In this document: positions 44,194-51,980 of the stretch, in pieces | How positions within the stretch are numbered: the first letter of the stretch is position 1 | How the letters are laid out: each line of letters starts with the position of its first letter | Origin: Pseudomonadota bacterium | GTDB lineage: Bacteria > Pseudomonadota > Gammaproteobacteria > Burkholderiales > Burkholderiaceae_F | Direction: 5' to 3' | Assembly (NCBI GenBank): GCA_021825945.1 | Contig: JAKAFN010000003.1 | Span: 1-64,000, forward strand | DNA length: 64,000 nt | The notes under the pieces: generated by a model | The model's input: only the letters and a program-made list of their open reading frames with translations | Told to the model about the DNA's origin: nothing | Database searches by the model: none | Program-made: the position numbers and the translations under genes

Positions 44194-44919
44194 TCAGCGG
44201 GGTTGCACGGTGCTAGTTGCATGGTCGTTGTCGGCCACCGCCAAGGGCGGGAAACATACCCAACTCCGCGAGTTCCGGTAGAACGAGCACATCGTCGCGT
44301 CGAGCGCGGCGTTCGCCATCTGGAAATTGATTTCGGGAATGGTGATCGCGAAGGGGCGCAGGGGGAAGCAGTAATCGAGATAGGTTTTGGCTCCCGCTGG
44401 CGAGATCGAGTAGCACAACGATCCGAACGCGGCACGCAGACGCAGCAGCGTGGGATGAACCGGCGCCTTGAGGTACGACAGCTTGTTCGCCCGCATTTCG
44501 TCTTGACGGAACTGCATCAGAAATGGGCTTAAGCTCGTTTCCGGCGCCGCCACAAGGATCGAATCAAAATTCCAGCCCCAAAGCACGATATCCCAATCAT
44601 CACCCAGGCGCTGCAGCAATTTTTCCTGTTCCGCGGCGAAGTCGTCATGGAGGAAGGCGTCATCCTCGCAGATCGTGATCGGAACGTTTTTCTCGGCGGC
44701 GTAAACCCATAGCTGGTGATTTGAAAGTGCGTTGCCGATGGCGCCGGCTGTATACGTAGGGGAGCCCTCAACCAACCCAGCTTCGCGCAAATCGTCAAGC
44801 GACCGTGAGTTCCCGTCGACGGCATCGACACGAACGATCCGCTTGTGCTTGGCGTTGTTCCGCCTGAATTGTTCATGGCGCTCCGGCGTACGTTGCAAAG
44901 AAATCACGAAGGTTTCCAT
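44194..44919 (-). CDS. Family 25 glycosyltransferase
   Basis: A 241-residue GT25 enzyme, the family of LPS beta-galactosyltransferases such as LgtB. It begins METFVISLQRTPERHEQF, has RVDAVDGNSRSLDDL, then AGAIGNALSNHQLWVYAAEK and the donor-site ICEDDAFLHDD. Later blocks include DIVLWGWNFDS and SLCYSISPAGAKTYLDYCF. The start is ATG 44919, 22 bases after the TfpX gene ends, so it is probably co-transcribed with a pilin accessory gene. The acceptor may be lipopolysaccharide or pilin; the sequence cannot decide. Confidence 0.85.
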   Translation of the reverse strand: METFVISLQRTPERHEQFRRNNAKHKRIVRVDAVDGNSRSLDDLREAGLVEGSPTYTAGAIGNALSNHQLWVYAAEKNVPITICEDDAFLHDDFAAEQEKLLQRLGDDWDIVLWGWNFDSILVAAPETSLSPFLMQFRQDEMRANKLSYLKAPVHPTLLRLRAAFGSLCYSISPAGAKTYLDYCFPLRPFAITIPEINFQMANAALDATMCSFYRNSRSWVCFPPLAVADNDHATSTVQPR

Positions 44920-44941
44920 GGCGTCAAGATCCTGTTCCGGT

Positions 44942-45691
44942 TTACATGGCCGTTGGGACGACGCCCAGGATGGCAAGGTTCGATTTTCGCAGCACAACGG
45001 CTCCGCGATCGATTCTCCCATGGATGGGAAGGATTGCTGCGTCTGTCGCCGGTATGCCGTTTTTCCCCAGCAAAGCGTCCACCGCGGCACGCAGTTGCGC
45101 TGTCTTGGGGATCCGTGAAGCGGGTTCCGCCCGTTGGGCGGCATCGGTCCCGGCCGCGGGCCATGCGACATAGTACCGAGGCATGTCCTTGATGTCGGGG
45201 CCACCCCGGATCGCCGAGAGGATGATCCGCTCGACCTCCGCCTGGTTCGCCGGAAATCGCGCCTCGACGAAGCGCGGGCCGTCCAGCGGAGTGGATGAAA
45301 ACGGGGTCCCCCTTGCTTTGGCAAGCGCGGCCGCCGTCAATTCATTGGCGTGCTCGATTTCAAACTGGCCAACGCTATAGACCACATATGCCGGGCGTGC
45401 GGCGAAGGCGGTATGGACGCCGTAGAGCAGCGCGCCCAGTTGCACGCAACCGATGACGGCGAGGTCGCGGGCAAGGTGTGCGCGGGATTTCCGGGGAGAT
45501 GCGGCGACCAGCGTGCACAGGGGGCCGGCGCCTACGTCGACCGCGGCCATCACCAGCAGAATCGAATAGATTCCTTCGATCTGCGCAAACGGTGGCGGGT
45601 ACCAGACGAACACCACGAGCACCACCGTGGAACCGACGATGAGCGCGCTGAGCGCAAGATGGGTCAAGAAATAGCGGAGACGGTAGGGCAT
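44942..45691 (-). CDS. TfpX/TfpZ-type pilin accessory protein
   Basis: A 249-residue inner-membrane protein with about four N-terminal spans (LTHLALSALIVGSTVVLVVFVWYPPPFAQI, LLVMAAVDVGAGPLCTLV and others) and a C-terminal soluble domain. The FVWYPPPF block and the DVGAGPLCTL segment match TfpX/TfpZ proteins, which assist assembly of particular type IV pilins and are encoded beside them. The start at ATG 45691 was chosen by family similarity; ATG 45700 or 45727 are possible. It lies downstream of the pilin genes on the same strand. Confidence 0.82.
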   Translation of the reverse strand: MPYRLRYFLTHLALSALIVGSTVVLVVFVWYPPPFAQIEGIYSILLVMAAVDVGAGPLCTLVAASPRKSRAHLARDLAVIGCVQLGALLYGVHTAFAARPAYVVYSVGQFEIEHANELTAAALAKARGTPFSSTPLDGPRFVEARFPANQAEVERIILSAIRGGPDIKDMPRYYVAWPAAGTDAAQRAEPASRIPKTAQLRAAVDALLGKNGIPATDAAILPIHGRIDRGAVVLRKSNLAILGVVPTAM

Positions 45692-45729
45692 CCTGATCAT
45701 TTTACGGAGGATGGCACGCCGGTCCATGC

Positions 45730-45774
45730 AAAAAAGCCAGCTTCCCAGCCGGGAACCCCGGTAGAAAGGCTGGC
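45730..45774 (-). terminator. Terminator after the pilin gene at 45841
   Basis: Read on the minus strand, GCCAGC (45769-45774) pairs with GCTGGC (45736-45741), with an inner CCGG/CCGG pairing, followed by six T residues (45730-45735). It would end the pilin transcript, leaving the TfpX gene to read-through or its own promoter. Confidence 0.65.
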
Positions 45775-45782
45775 CTCTGGCG

Positions 45783-45826
45783 CAGTCTGCTGGTACGGAC
45801 GCCGCGGCGTCCGTACCAGCAGACTG
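45783..45826. repeat. 44-bp perfect palindrome
   Basis: Left half 45783-45804 and right half 45805-45826 are exact reverse complements with no spacer, 14 bases beyond the pilin stop. Such long perfect palindromes are unusual. It may be a strong hairpin at the transcript end, a mobile-element target or an inversion site. Confidence 0.85.
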
Positions 45827-45840
45827 GAAAAGCCTATGGA

Positions 45841-46353
45841 TTATTGGCAGTTCGTCGGCGCGTAGATTGCCGGAAGGTTGCCCAGAGTCAGACCGGTGAA
45901 GCTCTGGTTGTTAGCCGTCGTGTCGGTGGCAGACGTGCACGCCCAGTCGATGGATCCGGTGCTGGTCGACGAAAGGGCGGTTCCGAGCGGGGAATTCGGA
46001 ATGAGGTTCAGCGTCTTGCCCTGGATTTGGTTCGGCACGGCGTTTCCGGTCCCAAAGGTAACCAAGATGTCGCCATTGCCCGGATCGATGGAAACGCTCC
46101 CCACGTACTTTGAAGTCGGAGGGATCGAGTTGAAACCCACGGCTGCTGCGCTCAGGCCGGTCATTCCGCCCGATTCGAACGCCTCGGAAACCGTCGTTTT
46201 TGCGGCATCCGCGAGACTGAGACCTTCCGTTACCTTCGCGCGGATAGTGTAGTTCTGGTACTGCGGAATCGCGATGGCCGCTAGGATGCCGATGATCGCG
46301 ACGACGATCATCAGTTCGATCAGCGTGAAACCGCGCTGGATTTGGGTTTTCAT
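45841..46353 (-). CDS. pilA: Type IV pilin (PilA-like), first copy
   Basis: A 170-residue prepilin with a short leader MKTQIQRG cut before [20 protein letters not shown], the class IVa signature with Glu5. The soluble domain carries a predicted C-terminal disulfide loop from DWACTSATD to APTNCQ. A strong ribosome site (AAGGAG at 46361-46366 on the minus strand) precedes ATG 46353, and a sigma-54 promoter match lies about 56 bases upstream. It probably forms the main pilus fibre. Confidence 0.94.
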   Translation of the reverse strand: MKTQIQRGFTLIELMIVVAIIGILAAIAIPQYQNYTIRAKVTEGLSLADAAKTTVSEAFESGGMTGLSAAAVGFNSIPPTSKYVGSVSIDPGNGDILVTFGTGNAVPNQIQGKTLNLIPNSPLGTALSSTSTGSIDWACTSATDTTANNQSFTGLTLGNLPAIYAPTNCQ

Positions 46354-46408
46354 GGGTGGACTCCTTGCTGTGTATCCGGCTCTCTACCGGGGTTCCGAGA
46401 CTTGATTG

Positions 46409-46424
46409 AGCAAGGAGCGTACCA
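46409..46424 (-). promoter_or_regulatory. Sigma-54 promoter of the first pilin gene
   Basis: On the minus strand TGGTACGCTCCTTGCT matches the -24/-12 consensus TGGCACG-N4-TTGCW in nearly all positions with correct spacing. Its position fits a transcription start about 45 bases before the pilin start. Type IV pilin genes are classically RpoN/PilR-dependent. Confidence 0.75.
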
Positions 46425-46541
46425 AGGACTATGTATGCAATTTACCGTGAAAAGGCCCAGTTTTCCGGAGGTTGGACATCCCGGGGTGACGGAAATTGTC
46501 AGTTGATGGCAGAATTTGTCTGGCGAAATGCGGCAGATCGC

Positions 46542-47081
46542 TCACTGGCAATTGGTCGGCGCGTACCGGTTCGGCAGTGGGGCGGCCGGCGTTTCCGTTG
46601 GGAGGTTTTGCTGGGTTGCCGTCACCGTCGAGGAGCTTGCGCACGCCCAGTCCACGGTACCGGTTTCTCCGGCCGCAAGAACGGCACCGTTGATCGACGG
46701 GGTCAGTGTCAATTGCTTGCCGTTCAGCTGGGGTACCAGTGCGGAATAGGTGATCGTCACAGTGCCGGGATGGCCGGGGTCGGAGGCAAAGTCCCCAATC
46801 CGTACGCTGGAAACGTATTTGCTTTGCATGCCGGTCCCTCCATTTTGGGCGTTCCAACTCGCCGCAGCGGCGCTCAGACCCGTCAGGCCCTCCGACACGA
46901 ACGATTCGGCAACCGCCTGCTGCGCCGGCGCAGCGACGCTCAGGCCCTCCATCGCCTCCGATCGGGTCGTATAGGTCTGGTATTGCGGAATCGCAATGGC
47001 GGCCAGGATGCCGATGATCGCCACGACGATCATCAGTTCGATCAGGGTGAATCCAAGTTGAGAGGGAAGTCTGGGTTTCAT
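46542..47081 (-). CDS. Type IV pilin (PilA-like), second copy
   Basis: A 179-residue prepilin with leader [10 protein letters not shown] before [20 protein letters not shown], the same N-terminus as the first pilin. The body differs, but both share the DWAC ... APTNCQ C-terminal loop and a [11 protein letters not shown] middle here. Its sigma-54 promoter lies about 80 bases upstream, and the ribosome site before ATG 47081 is weak, so it may be expressed at a lower level. Tandem pilins could be paralogs for different fibres or a reservoir for sequence change. Confidence 0.92.
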   Translation of the reverse strand: MKPRLPSQLGFTLIELMIVVAIIGILAAIAIPQYQTYTTRSEAMEGLSVAAPAQQAVAESFVSEGLTGLSAAAASWNAQNGGTGMQSKYVSSVRIGDFASDPGHPGTVTITYSALVPQLNGKQLTLTPSINGAVLAAGETGTVDWACASSSTVTATQQNLPTETPAAPLPNRYAPTNCQ

Positions 47082-47160
47082 GGCAGCGCTGGGAACCATG
47101 TCAAAATGAATCGAGAAGGGGTGCGTGCATTTCTTTTTGGAGGCCACGCGCATTCTCGTT

Positions 47161-47176
47161 TGCAATTTCCGTACCA
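47161..47176 (-). promoter_or_regulatory. Sigma-54 promoter of the second pilin gene
   Basis: On the minus strand TGGTACGGAAATTGCA matches TGGYACG-N4-TTGCA with correct spacing. It is about 80 bases before the second pilin start and only 33 bases from the divergent TPR-glycosyltransferase gene start, so the two may share regulation. Confidence 0.75.
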
Positions 47177-47209
47177 AGAATTTGGGATGTATTGCGAGGG
47201 ATCGTACCC

Positions 47210-49030
47210 ATGAATCGGGGATGGTTCAAGCGTTTGATGTCTGGTTCTGGGCATGACCAGGGGCGCCTTTTTGGGGAGCACGAAGTTCGCACGGAACCCC
47301 TTCCTTCGGACCGGCTTGCGGAGGAAATGCGCCAAGTCCAAATGGATCTCATGGCGGGGCGTAACGAGGCTGCCCTGGCGCGTGTCGAGGTCTTGGCGCG
47401 TAGCAACCCCGAGGACCCGGAGGTGCTGGCCCATTGGGGCATCAGCCGCTATTTGACCGGCGACACTGCGGGGGCAATCGAACCCTTGATGGCGGCGGTT
47501 CGGCTCGATCCGGAAAACGCGCGCGCCCATTACTTTCTGTCTGCGGCGCTTGCGGCGGAGAATCGCCTGGAGGATGCGCTGACCGCGGTACGAAATGCCC
47601 TGGCTTATGCGCCGCGCACCCAGAGCTATCTGGTATTGGCCGGGAACCTCAGCGGGCGGCTGGGGGCGGCGGAGGACGCCGCGCGCTATTTGAACGAGGC
47701 TTGGGATCTCGATCATGACGCCTTGGCGCCGCTACAGCAACTGGAGATTCTCGCTCAGCAGACCCTGAAAACAAGCACGGTCTACGAGCACAATCCGAAG
47801 ATTGCCGATGCTCGCCGGAGGGTGATCAACCGCTTGCTGGCAGCGTATCGGAAGAAAGGATTGGGCGGCGAGCAACTCACCGGACTGATCGCACTGCTGT
47901 CGGGCTCGCGGGAGCGGTTTTCGGTGGCGGTGGAACTCGCCGTGACCGCGATGTCGTTTGAGCCGATGCGGCGTGATCTGGCGCAGCAGGTTTTTCTCAC
48001 ATTATGGGCGGCAGGGGAGCGCGAGCGGGCACTGCGGTTCGCCGAAACCTGCTACGAGCGGGAGCCGGATGCGGGCGCATATCGCGAGCCGATGTGGAGT
48101 GCATGGCTGGCCACCGGGCACGAGCAATGGATTGCAGCCTGGCGCATGTGGACCGAGGACCTCTATGAATCCAAGCCCCACGTCTACCCGCAGACGGCGC
48201 CGCTATGGGATGGCGAGCCGGTGGGGAAGCGCAAGATCCTCGTGCTGCAGGACCAGGGAATCGGTGACACGATCCTCGGTTTCCGTTTCCTGCCCCTGCT
48301 GGCGGCGCGGGGCATCCGGTTCGATTGGTGGGTCAATGTTCCGTTGGCGGACTTGGCCGCGCAGGTGCCTGGCTACGAGAACTTGATCCGTGTTCCCCAT
48401 CTGCCCGACCCCCTGGATTACGACTGCGCGTTCGTCGTTCCGCCGTTCGGCCTTATTGCGGCGCTGCATTTGCGCCGCGAGGAGATGAAAAATCCCCCGG
48501 TGGTCCGTCCGCCCACCGACCGCGCGCCCGAATTGCGCGCCCGCGTGCGCGCGCTCCCCGGAGTGCGCATCGGTCTTGTATATGGCGGCAACCCGCAGCG
48601 CCGCGACGACTGGCTGCGCAGCCTTCCCTGGGAATTCGTCGAAATGCTGGGGCGCATCGAGGGGGTGAGCTGGGTCAACCTGATGGTCGACGACCGGCCG
48701 GACAAGGCGCGCGCGATCGAGCGCTTGAAGATGCTCGACGTCATGCCCGAGGTGCGCGACTTCGCCGATACCGCCTGCGTGGTCGAAGAACTGGATGCCG
48801 TCGTGGCGGTCGATTGTTCGGTGGCGCACCTTGCGGGGAACCTTGCCAAGCCGCTTTGGGTCCTGGCGCCAACGATCTGCGATTGGCGCTGGCAGATCGG
48901 CGACGACATCCAGCCCTGGTGGCCGACGGCACGCCTCTTGCGTTCGGAGGCGCCGGGGCAATGGAAACGGCCGCAGGCGGAGATCGAGCCGCAATTGCGG
49001 GCGTTCGTGCGGGATCGGTCGTCGGATTGA
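47210..49030 (+). CDS. TPR-containing glycosyltransferase, GT9-like C-terminus
   Basis: A 606-residue protein. The first part (about residues 40-200) has TPR repeats: [44 protein letters not shown] and [16 protein letters not shown]. After a helical middle, the C-terminal half has [31 protein letters not shown] and [20 protein letters not shown], as in ADP-heptose LPS transferases (GT9). TPR-glycosyltransferases of this build often modify proteins or surface glycans. It diverges from the second pilin gene, making pilin a plausible acceptor. ATG 47210 follows GAGGG. Confidence 0.85.
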   Translation: MNRGWFKRLMSGSGHDQGRLFGEHEVRTEPLPSDRLAEEMRQVQMDLMAGRNEAALARVEVLARSNPEDPEVLAHWGISRYLTGDTAGAIEPLMAAVRLDPENARAHYFLSAALAAENRLEDALTAVRNALAYAPRTQSYLVLAGNLSGRLGAAEDAARYLNEAWDLDHDALAPLQQLEILAQQTLKTSTVYEHNPKIADARRRVINRLLAAYRKKGLGGEQLTGLIALLSGSRERFSVAVELAVTAMSFEPMRRDLAQQVFLTLWAAGERERALRFAETCYEREPDAGAYREPMWSAWLATGHEQWIAAWRMWTEDLYESKPHVYPQTAPLWDGEPVGKRKILVLQDQGIGDTILGFRFLPLLAARGIRFDWWVNVPLADLAAQVPGYENLIRVPHLPDPLDYDCAFVVPPFGLIAALHLRREEMKNPPVVRPPTDRAPELRARVRALPGVRIGLVYGGNPQRRDDWLRSLPWEFVEMLGRIEGVSWVNLMVDDRPDKARAIERLKMLDVMPEVRDFADTACVVEELDAVVAVDCSVAHLAGNLAKPLWVLAPTICDWRWQIGDDIQPWWPTARLLRSEAPGQWKRPQAEIEPQLRAFVRDRSSD

Positions 49031-49086
49031 AGGTTCCGGCGAGGGCGCGCTGGTCGCCCCCAGCGGAGCGGTCCGCGAGTTCGGGA

Positions 49087-49389
49087 TTACGCGGTCGCCG
49101 CGAGCTTCATCGCCAGTTCGGATCCGATCCGCTTGGCGAACTCCTGTGGGTAGCCGCTCTCGATGAGCGCCCACTGCAGGTTGTTGACGAGCGAGGACTT
49201 GCCGTAGAACCCCAGGTTCGCGCGGCGCTGGTAGCCGAGCGCGTTGCCGGCCAGGATCTCGAATTCCGCAACGACGCGCTTTTCATCCTCGATGCGTTCC
49301 CGCGGCAGACGGTTGGCGAACTGGCGTGCCAAGTCCTTGCCTTGCGCGGCAATCGCGGCACGGGAGGTGAGGTCGGACAGGAATCCCAT
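49087..49389 (-). CDS. Hypothetical protein
   Basis: A 100-residue protein without a recognised domain, starting MGFLSDLTSRAAIAAQGKDL and containing NNLQWALIESGYPQEFAKRI. It is mostly predicted alpha-helical, has no membrane segment, and shows a plausible GGAGCG ribosome site before ATG 49389. It lies convergent with the TPR-glycosyltransferase gene with a 56-base gap. Its composition looks like that of coding DNA, but I cannot assign a function. Confidence 0.6.
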   Translation of the reverse strand: MGFLSDLTSRAAIAAQGKDLARQFANRLPRERIEDEKRVVAEFEILAGNALGYQRRANLGFYGKSSLVNNLQWALIESGYPQEFAKRIGSELAMKLAATA

Positions 49390-49560
49390 GAAAGACGCTC
49401 CGGACGGTCAGGACGCGAGATGCTAGCAGCCCTGTCGGACTTTTCGGGGAACCCCGCGAAATCGGTTCGCCTGGTCATGCTCCGTCATCCCGAGGCCCGC
49501 ACACCGGCCTACCCCGCCGCCGCGAACTCGCACACCGGCCCATCCTGTCATTGCGAGGCC

Positions 49561-49654
49561 CGCAACCCACGAATTTCCGTCATCGCGAGGCCCGCAGGGC
49601 CGTGGCGATCCAGGCGACGCACTGGATTGCTTCGGGCTGCGCCCTCGCAATGAC
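49561..49654 (+). repeat. Left direct repeat flanking the DUF4160/DUF2442 cassette (family A)
   Basis: A 94-base block with a full family A element preceded by CGCAACCCACGAATTTCC. It matches the block at 50330-50423 base for base except at two positions, in the same orientation. A further left-end fragment of the element lies at 49547-49560, so the end is tandemly repeated. The 49390-49770 gap holds this repeat and no gene. Confidence 0.85.
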
Positions 49655-49678
49655 GCGGTCGCGACGTCGTGGCGCTGC

Positions 49679-49695
49679 GGAGCCTAGGAGGCTCC
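49679..49695. repeat. Short inverted repeat upstream of the DUF4160 gene
   Basis: GGAGCCT and AGGCTCC are separated by AGG, about 75 bases before the DUF4160 start. It could be a regulatory site, but the evidence is weak. Confidence 0.3.
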
Positions 49696-49770
49696 TACCG
49701 GGGGCGGCGGTGCGGCGGCGTCTGCCGGCGCGTACCTTCCATGGTGGATCCCGCTTCGCGTCGACATTTC

Positions 49771-50034
49771 ATGCCGGTCGTCTTACGATACAACGGTGCG
49801 CGTGTCTTGTTTTATTCGAACGAGGGAAGCCCGCGCGAACCGATTCATGTTCACGTCGTGAAGAATGGAATCGATGCAAAATTCTGGTTGAACCCGGTGC
49901 GCTTGGCGTACAACGATGGGTTCGACGCCAGAACATTGCGGGAGTTGCAGGAGTTCGTCGAAGCCAATGCGGCGAAAATCGAGTGGGTGTGGCATGGATA
50001 CTTCGGTTCAGGCGGTCCGCGTTTCGTTCGATGA
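49771..50034 (+). CDS. DUF4160 domain protein (putative toxin-antitoxin pair)
   Basis: An 87-residue protein starting MPVVLRYNGARVLFYSNEG, with HVHVVKNGIDAKFWLNPVRLA and the C-terminal WVWHGYFGSGG. This is the DUF4160 pattern, in which conserved histidines and a lysine/tryptophan cluster suggest a small enzyme or RNA-binding fold. It overlaps a DUF2442 gene by 41 bases. Such pairs are common on mobile segments and have been proposed as toxin-antitoxin-like modules; activity is not shown by sequence. Confidence 0.82.
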   Translation: MPVVLRYNGARVLFYSNEGSPREPIHVHVVKNGIDAKFWLNPVRLAYNDGFDARTLRELQEFVEANAAKIEWVWHGYFGSGGPRFVR

Positions 50035-50248
50035 CGGCAACATGTCCGTTGCCTTGTCCGACGGGCGCATGCTCGCCGTTCCGCTGGCGTGGTTCCCGAG
50101 GTTGCAGCGTGCTCGGCCCGAGCAGCGCCAGCGGTACACGATCAGCACGCGCGGCCTGCACTGGGAAGACCTCGATGAGGATGTCTCCATTGCCGGGCTG
50201 CTTGCCGGCCGGGGCGACATGACGGGAACGCCGCCACAGGCGGCGTGA
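49994..50248 (+). CDS. DUF2442 domain protein (partner of DUF4160)
   Basis: An 84-residue protein beginning MDTSVQAVRVSFDDGNMSVALS, with MLAVPLAWFPRLQRARPEQRQRYTI and LHWEDLDEDVSIAGLLAGRG, the DUF2442 pattern. The start ATG 49994 lies inside the end of the DUF4160 gene in another frame, giving a 41-base overlap. The pair is bracketed by near-identical direct repeats. Confidence 0.84.
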   Translation: MDTSVQAVRVSFDDGNMSVALSDGRMLAVPLAWFPRLQRARPEQRQRYTISTRGLHWEDLDEDVSIAGLLAGRGDMTGTPPQAA

Positions 50249-50284
50249 CCCGGATCCGCGTCAGGACGCGAGCCCGCCCACCCC

Positions 50285-50423
50285 GTCACCGCGAGGCCCG
50301 CAACTGGCCAACCCCGTCATCGCGAGGCCCGCAACTCACGAATTTCCGTCATCGCGAGGCCCGCAGGGCCGTGGCGATCCAGGCGACGCACTGGATTGCT
50401 TCGGGCTCCGCCCTCGCAATGAC
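50285..50423 (+). repeat. Right direct repeat with stacked family A left ends
   Basis: Positions 50330-50423 repeat the block at 49561-49654 with two differences. Before it, two extra truncated left ends (GTCACCGCGAGGCCCGCAAC and GTCATCGCGAGGCCCGCAAC) are stacked in tandem. The 50249-50584 gap is made of these repeats. Confidence 0.85.
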
Positions 50424-50481
50424 GATGGATTCACCGCGAGACTGGGGGGTGACTTGGGCGGGCTTGGCGTTGAGTGACTTG

Positions 50482-50535
50482 ACTCGCAATGACGATGGAT
50501 CCATCGCAAGGCCCGCAGGGCGTGACGATCCGGGT
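50482..50535 (+). repeat. Family A remnant
   Basis: CTCGCAATGACGATGGATCC followed by ATCGCAAGGCCCGCAGGGCG and GACGATCCGGG is a rearranged piece of family A, with a right end joined to a left end. Confidence 0.55.
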
Positions 50536-50584
50536 CTCTCCGTTTCGCAACCTCGTCGATGGGCAGGTGCCGAATCGGGTGCGC

Positions 50585-51769
50585 TCAGGCCGGTTCGCGC
50601 GCCAGCGCCTCCGGCAATCGGTCGACGCCGTCCCACGCCAGCGCGTAGGAGTGGCTGCGGGGGCCGCTGTCCGCGCCGCCCCAGATCACGACGGGTCGTT
50701 CGCTATTGCGTTTTCCAACGGTTTCCCGCCACGCCGCGAGTCCGCGTTCCCAGTCGCCGGCGAAGGTCGCCCCCGATTTGATTTCGATGCCGAGCAGGCG
50801 CGGGCCGTCGTCGAGAACCAGGTCGACCTCGCGTCCGTTGGAGTCGCGCCAGAAGTAGGGGGGGCGCAGATTGCCATGGTTCCATCGGTGCTTGACGATG
50901 TCCAGGACGACGCCGTTTTCGAACAGCGGCCCGCGCAGCGGGTGCATGGCCAGTTGGGACGGGTTGGCGATCCCCAGCAGCCACGCCGCAAGTCCGGTGT
51001 CGCAGAAGTAGAGCTTCGGCGTGCGCACCAGGCGCTTGCCGAAGTTGCGGTGGTATGGTGCCACGCGCAGTACGAGATAACTCGCCTCCAGCACGTCGAG
51101 CCAGCTCCGCGCGGTCGGTTGGGATACGCCCGCGTCGGCGGCCAGGCTCGCCAGGTTGATCAACTGCCCGATGCGCGAGGCGCACAGCGAGACGAAGCGC
51201 CGGAAGCGTCCCAGATCGTGCAGGTTGACGATCATGCGTACGTCGCGCTCGACATAGGTTTCGACGTAGGACGAAAAAAAATCCCGCGGGTCGGCGCGGC
51301 GCACGAGGCATCCGGGATAGCTGCCGCGCCAGAGCACCTCGTCGAGGTCGGCGGGGCCGGGGCGCGCGCTGTGCATCTCCCGGATCGTCAAGGGGAGCAG
51401 GCGTGCGATGCCGACGCGCCCGGCAAGCGATTGGGTGATCGCCTGCAGCAGGGAAAAGTTGTTCGAGCCGGTGAGGACAAAACGGCGGGCGGGGGCCAGA
51501 TCGATGCGTTCCTGCAGGTAGGAGAGCAGCGCGGGAACGCGCTGGATCTCGTCCAGGATGGCTCCGTCGGGCAGCCGGCCGAGGAACGTCCGCGGGTCGG
51601 TGGCCGCGAACTCCCGCGTGTCGGGGTTCTCCAGGGAGATGTACGGCAGGCGGGGGAACGCCGCCCGCGCCAGCGTCGTTTTGCCGGACTGGCGGGGGCC
51701 GGTGAGCAGGACCGCCGGAAAGCTCGCGGCCAGGCGGAGCAGTTGCGGCTGCAGGTCGCGTGGGATCAT
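50585..51769 (-). CDS. AAA ATPase with DUF4143 domain
   Basis: A 394-residue ATPase with an N-terminal AAA_14 domain: Walker A LTGPRQSGKTTLARAAF, Walker B AILDEIQRVP, then VLTGSNNFSLLQ. A DUF4143 C-terminal region follows, containing YFWRDSNGREVDLVLDDG, with the ExK nuclease-like pattern ending GIEIKSG. Members are widely scattered in accessory DNA and their job is unknown. An inverted repeat overlaps its promoter (51776-51794), which suggests regulation by its own product or another factor. Confidence 0.86.
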   Translation of the reverse strand: MIPRDLQPQLLRLAASFPAVLLTGPRQSGKTTLARAAFPRLPYISLENPDTREFAATDPRTFLGRLPDGAILDEIQRVPALLSYLQERIDLAPARRFVLTGSNNFSLLQAITQSLAGRVGIARLLPLTIREMHSARPGPADLDEVLWRGSYPGCLVRRADPRDFFSSYVETYVERDVRMIVNLHDLGRFRRFVSLCASRIGQLINLASLAADAGVSQPTARSWLDVLEASYLVLRVAPYHRNFGKRLVRTPKLYFCDTGLAAWLLGIANPSQLAMHPLRGPLFENGVVLDIVKHRWNHGNLRPPYFWRDSNGREVDLVLDDGPRLLGIEIKSGATFAGDWERGLAAWRETVGKRNSERPVVIWGGADSGPRSHSYALAWDGVDRLPEALAREPA

Positions 51770-51775
51770 GCTATT

Positions 51776-51794
51776 TCAAAGTTGTACTTTGAAT
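51776..51794. promoter_or_regulatory. Inverted repeat at the DUF4143 ATPase promoter
   Basis: TTCAAAGT and ACTTTGAA are perfect complements around TGT, seven bases from the ATPase start. It stands out as AT-rich in GC-rich DNA and is a likely operator. Confidence 0.55.
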
Positions 51795-51980
51795 CATCCT
51801 AGCCCGCTTCCTCGACGAACGCAACGCGCACCCGCCCCCTCATCCGAAAGGTCCTACCGGGATGCGGGAACGTGCGGCGCGCACGACGGTGCGGACTGGA
51901 CTATCTTTCCCCATTGGGAGGCAATGCGTCGCCATGCTCGGCATCATCGGCAGCGGCGCCAACGGTGGCAGGTGCTGGCG

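Noticed and set aside
49547..50430. A possible CRISPR array from repeated GCGAGGCCCGCA units
   Set aside because: The units are partial copies of the family A element with irregular spacing, no unique spacers and no cas genes.
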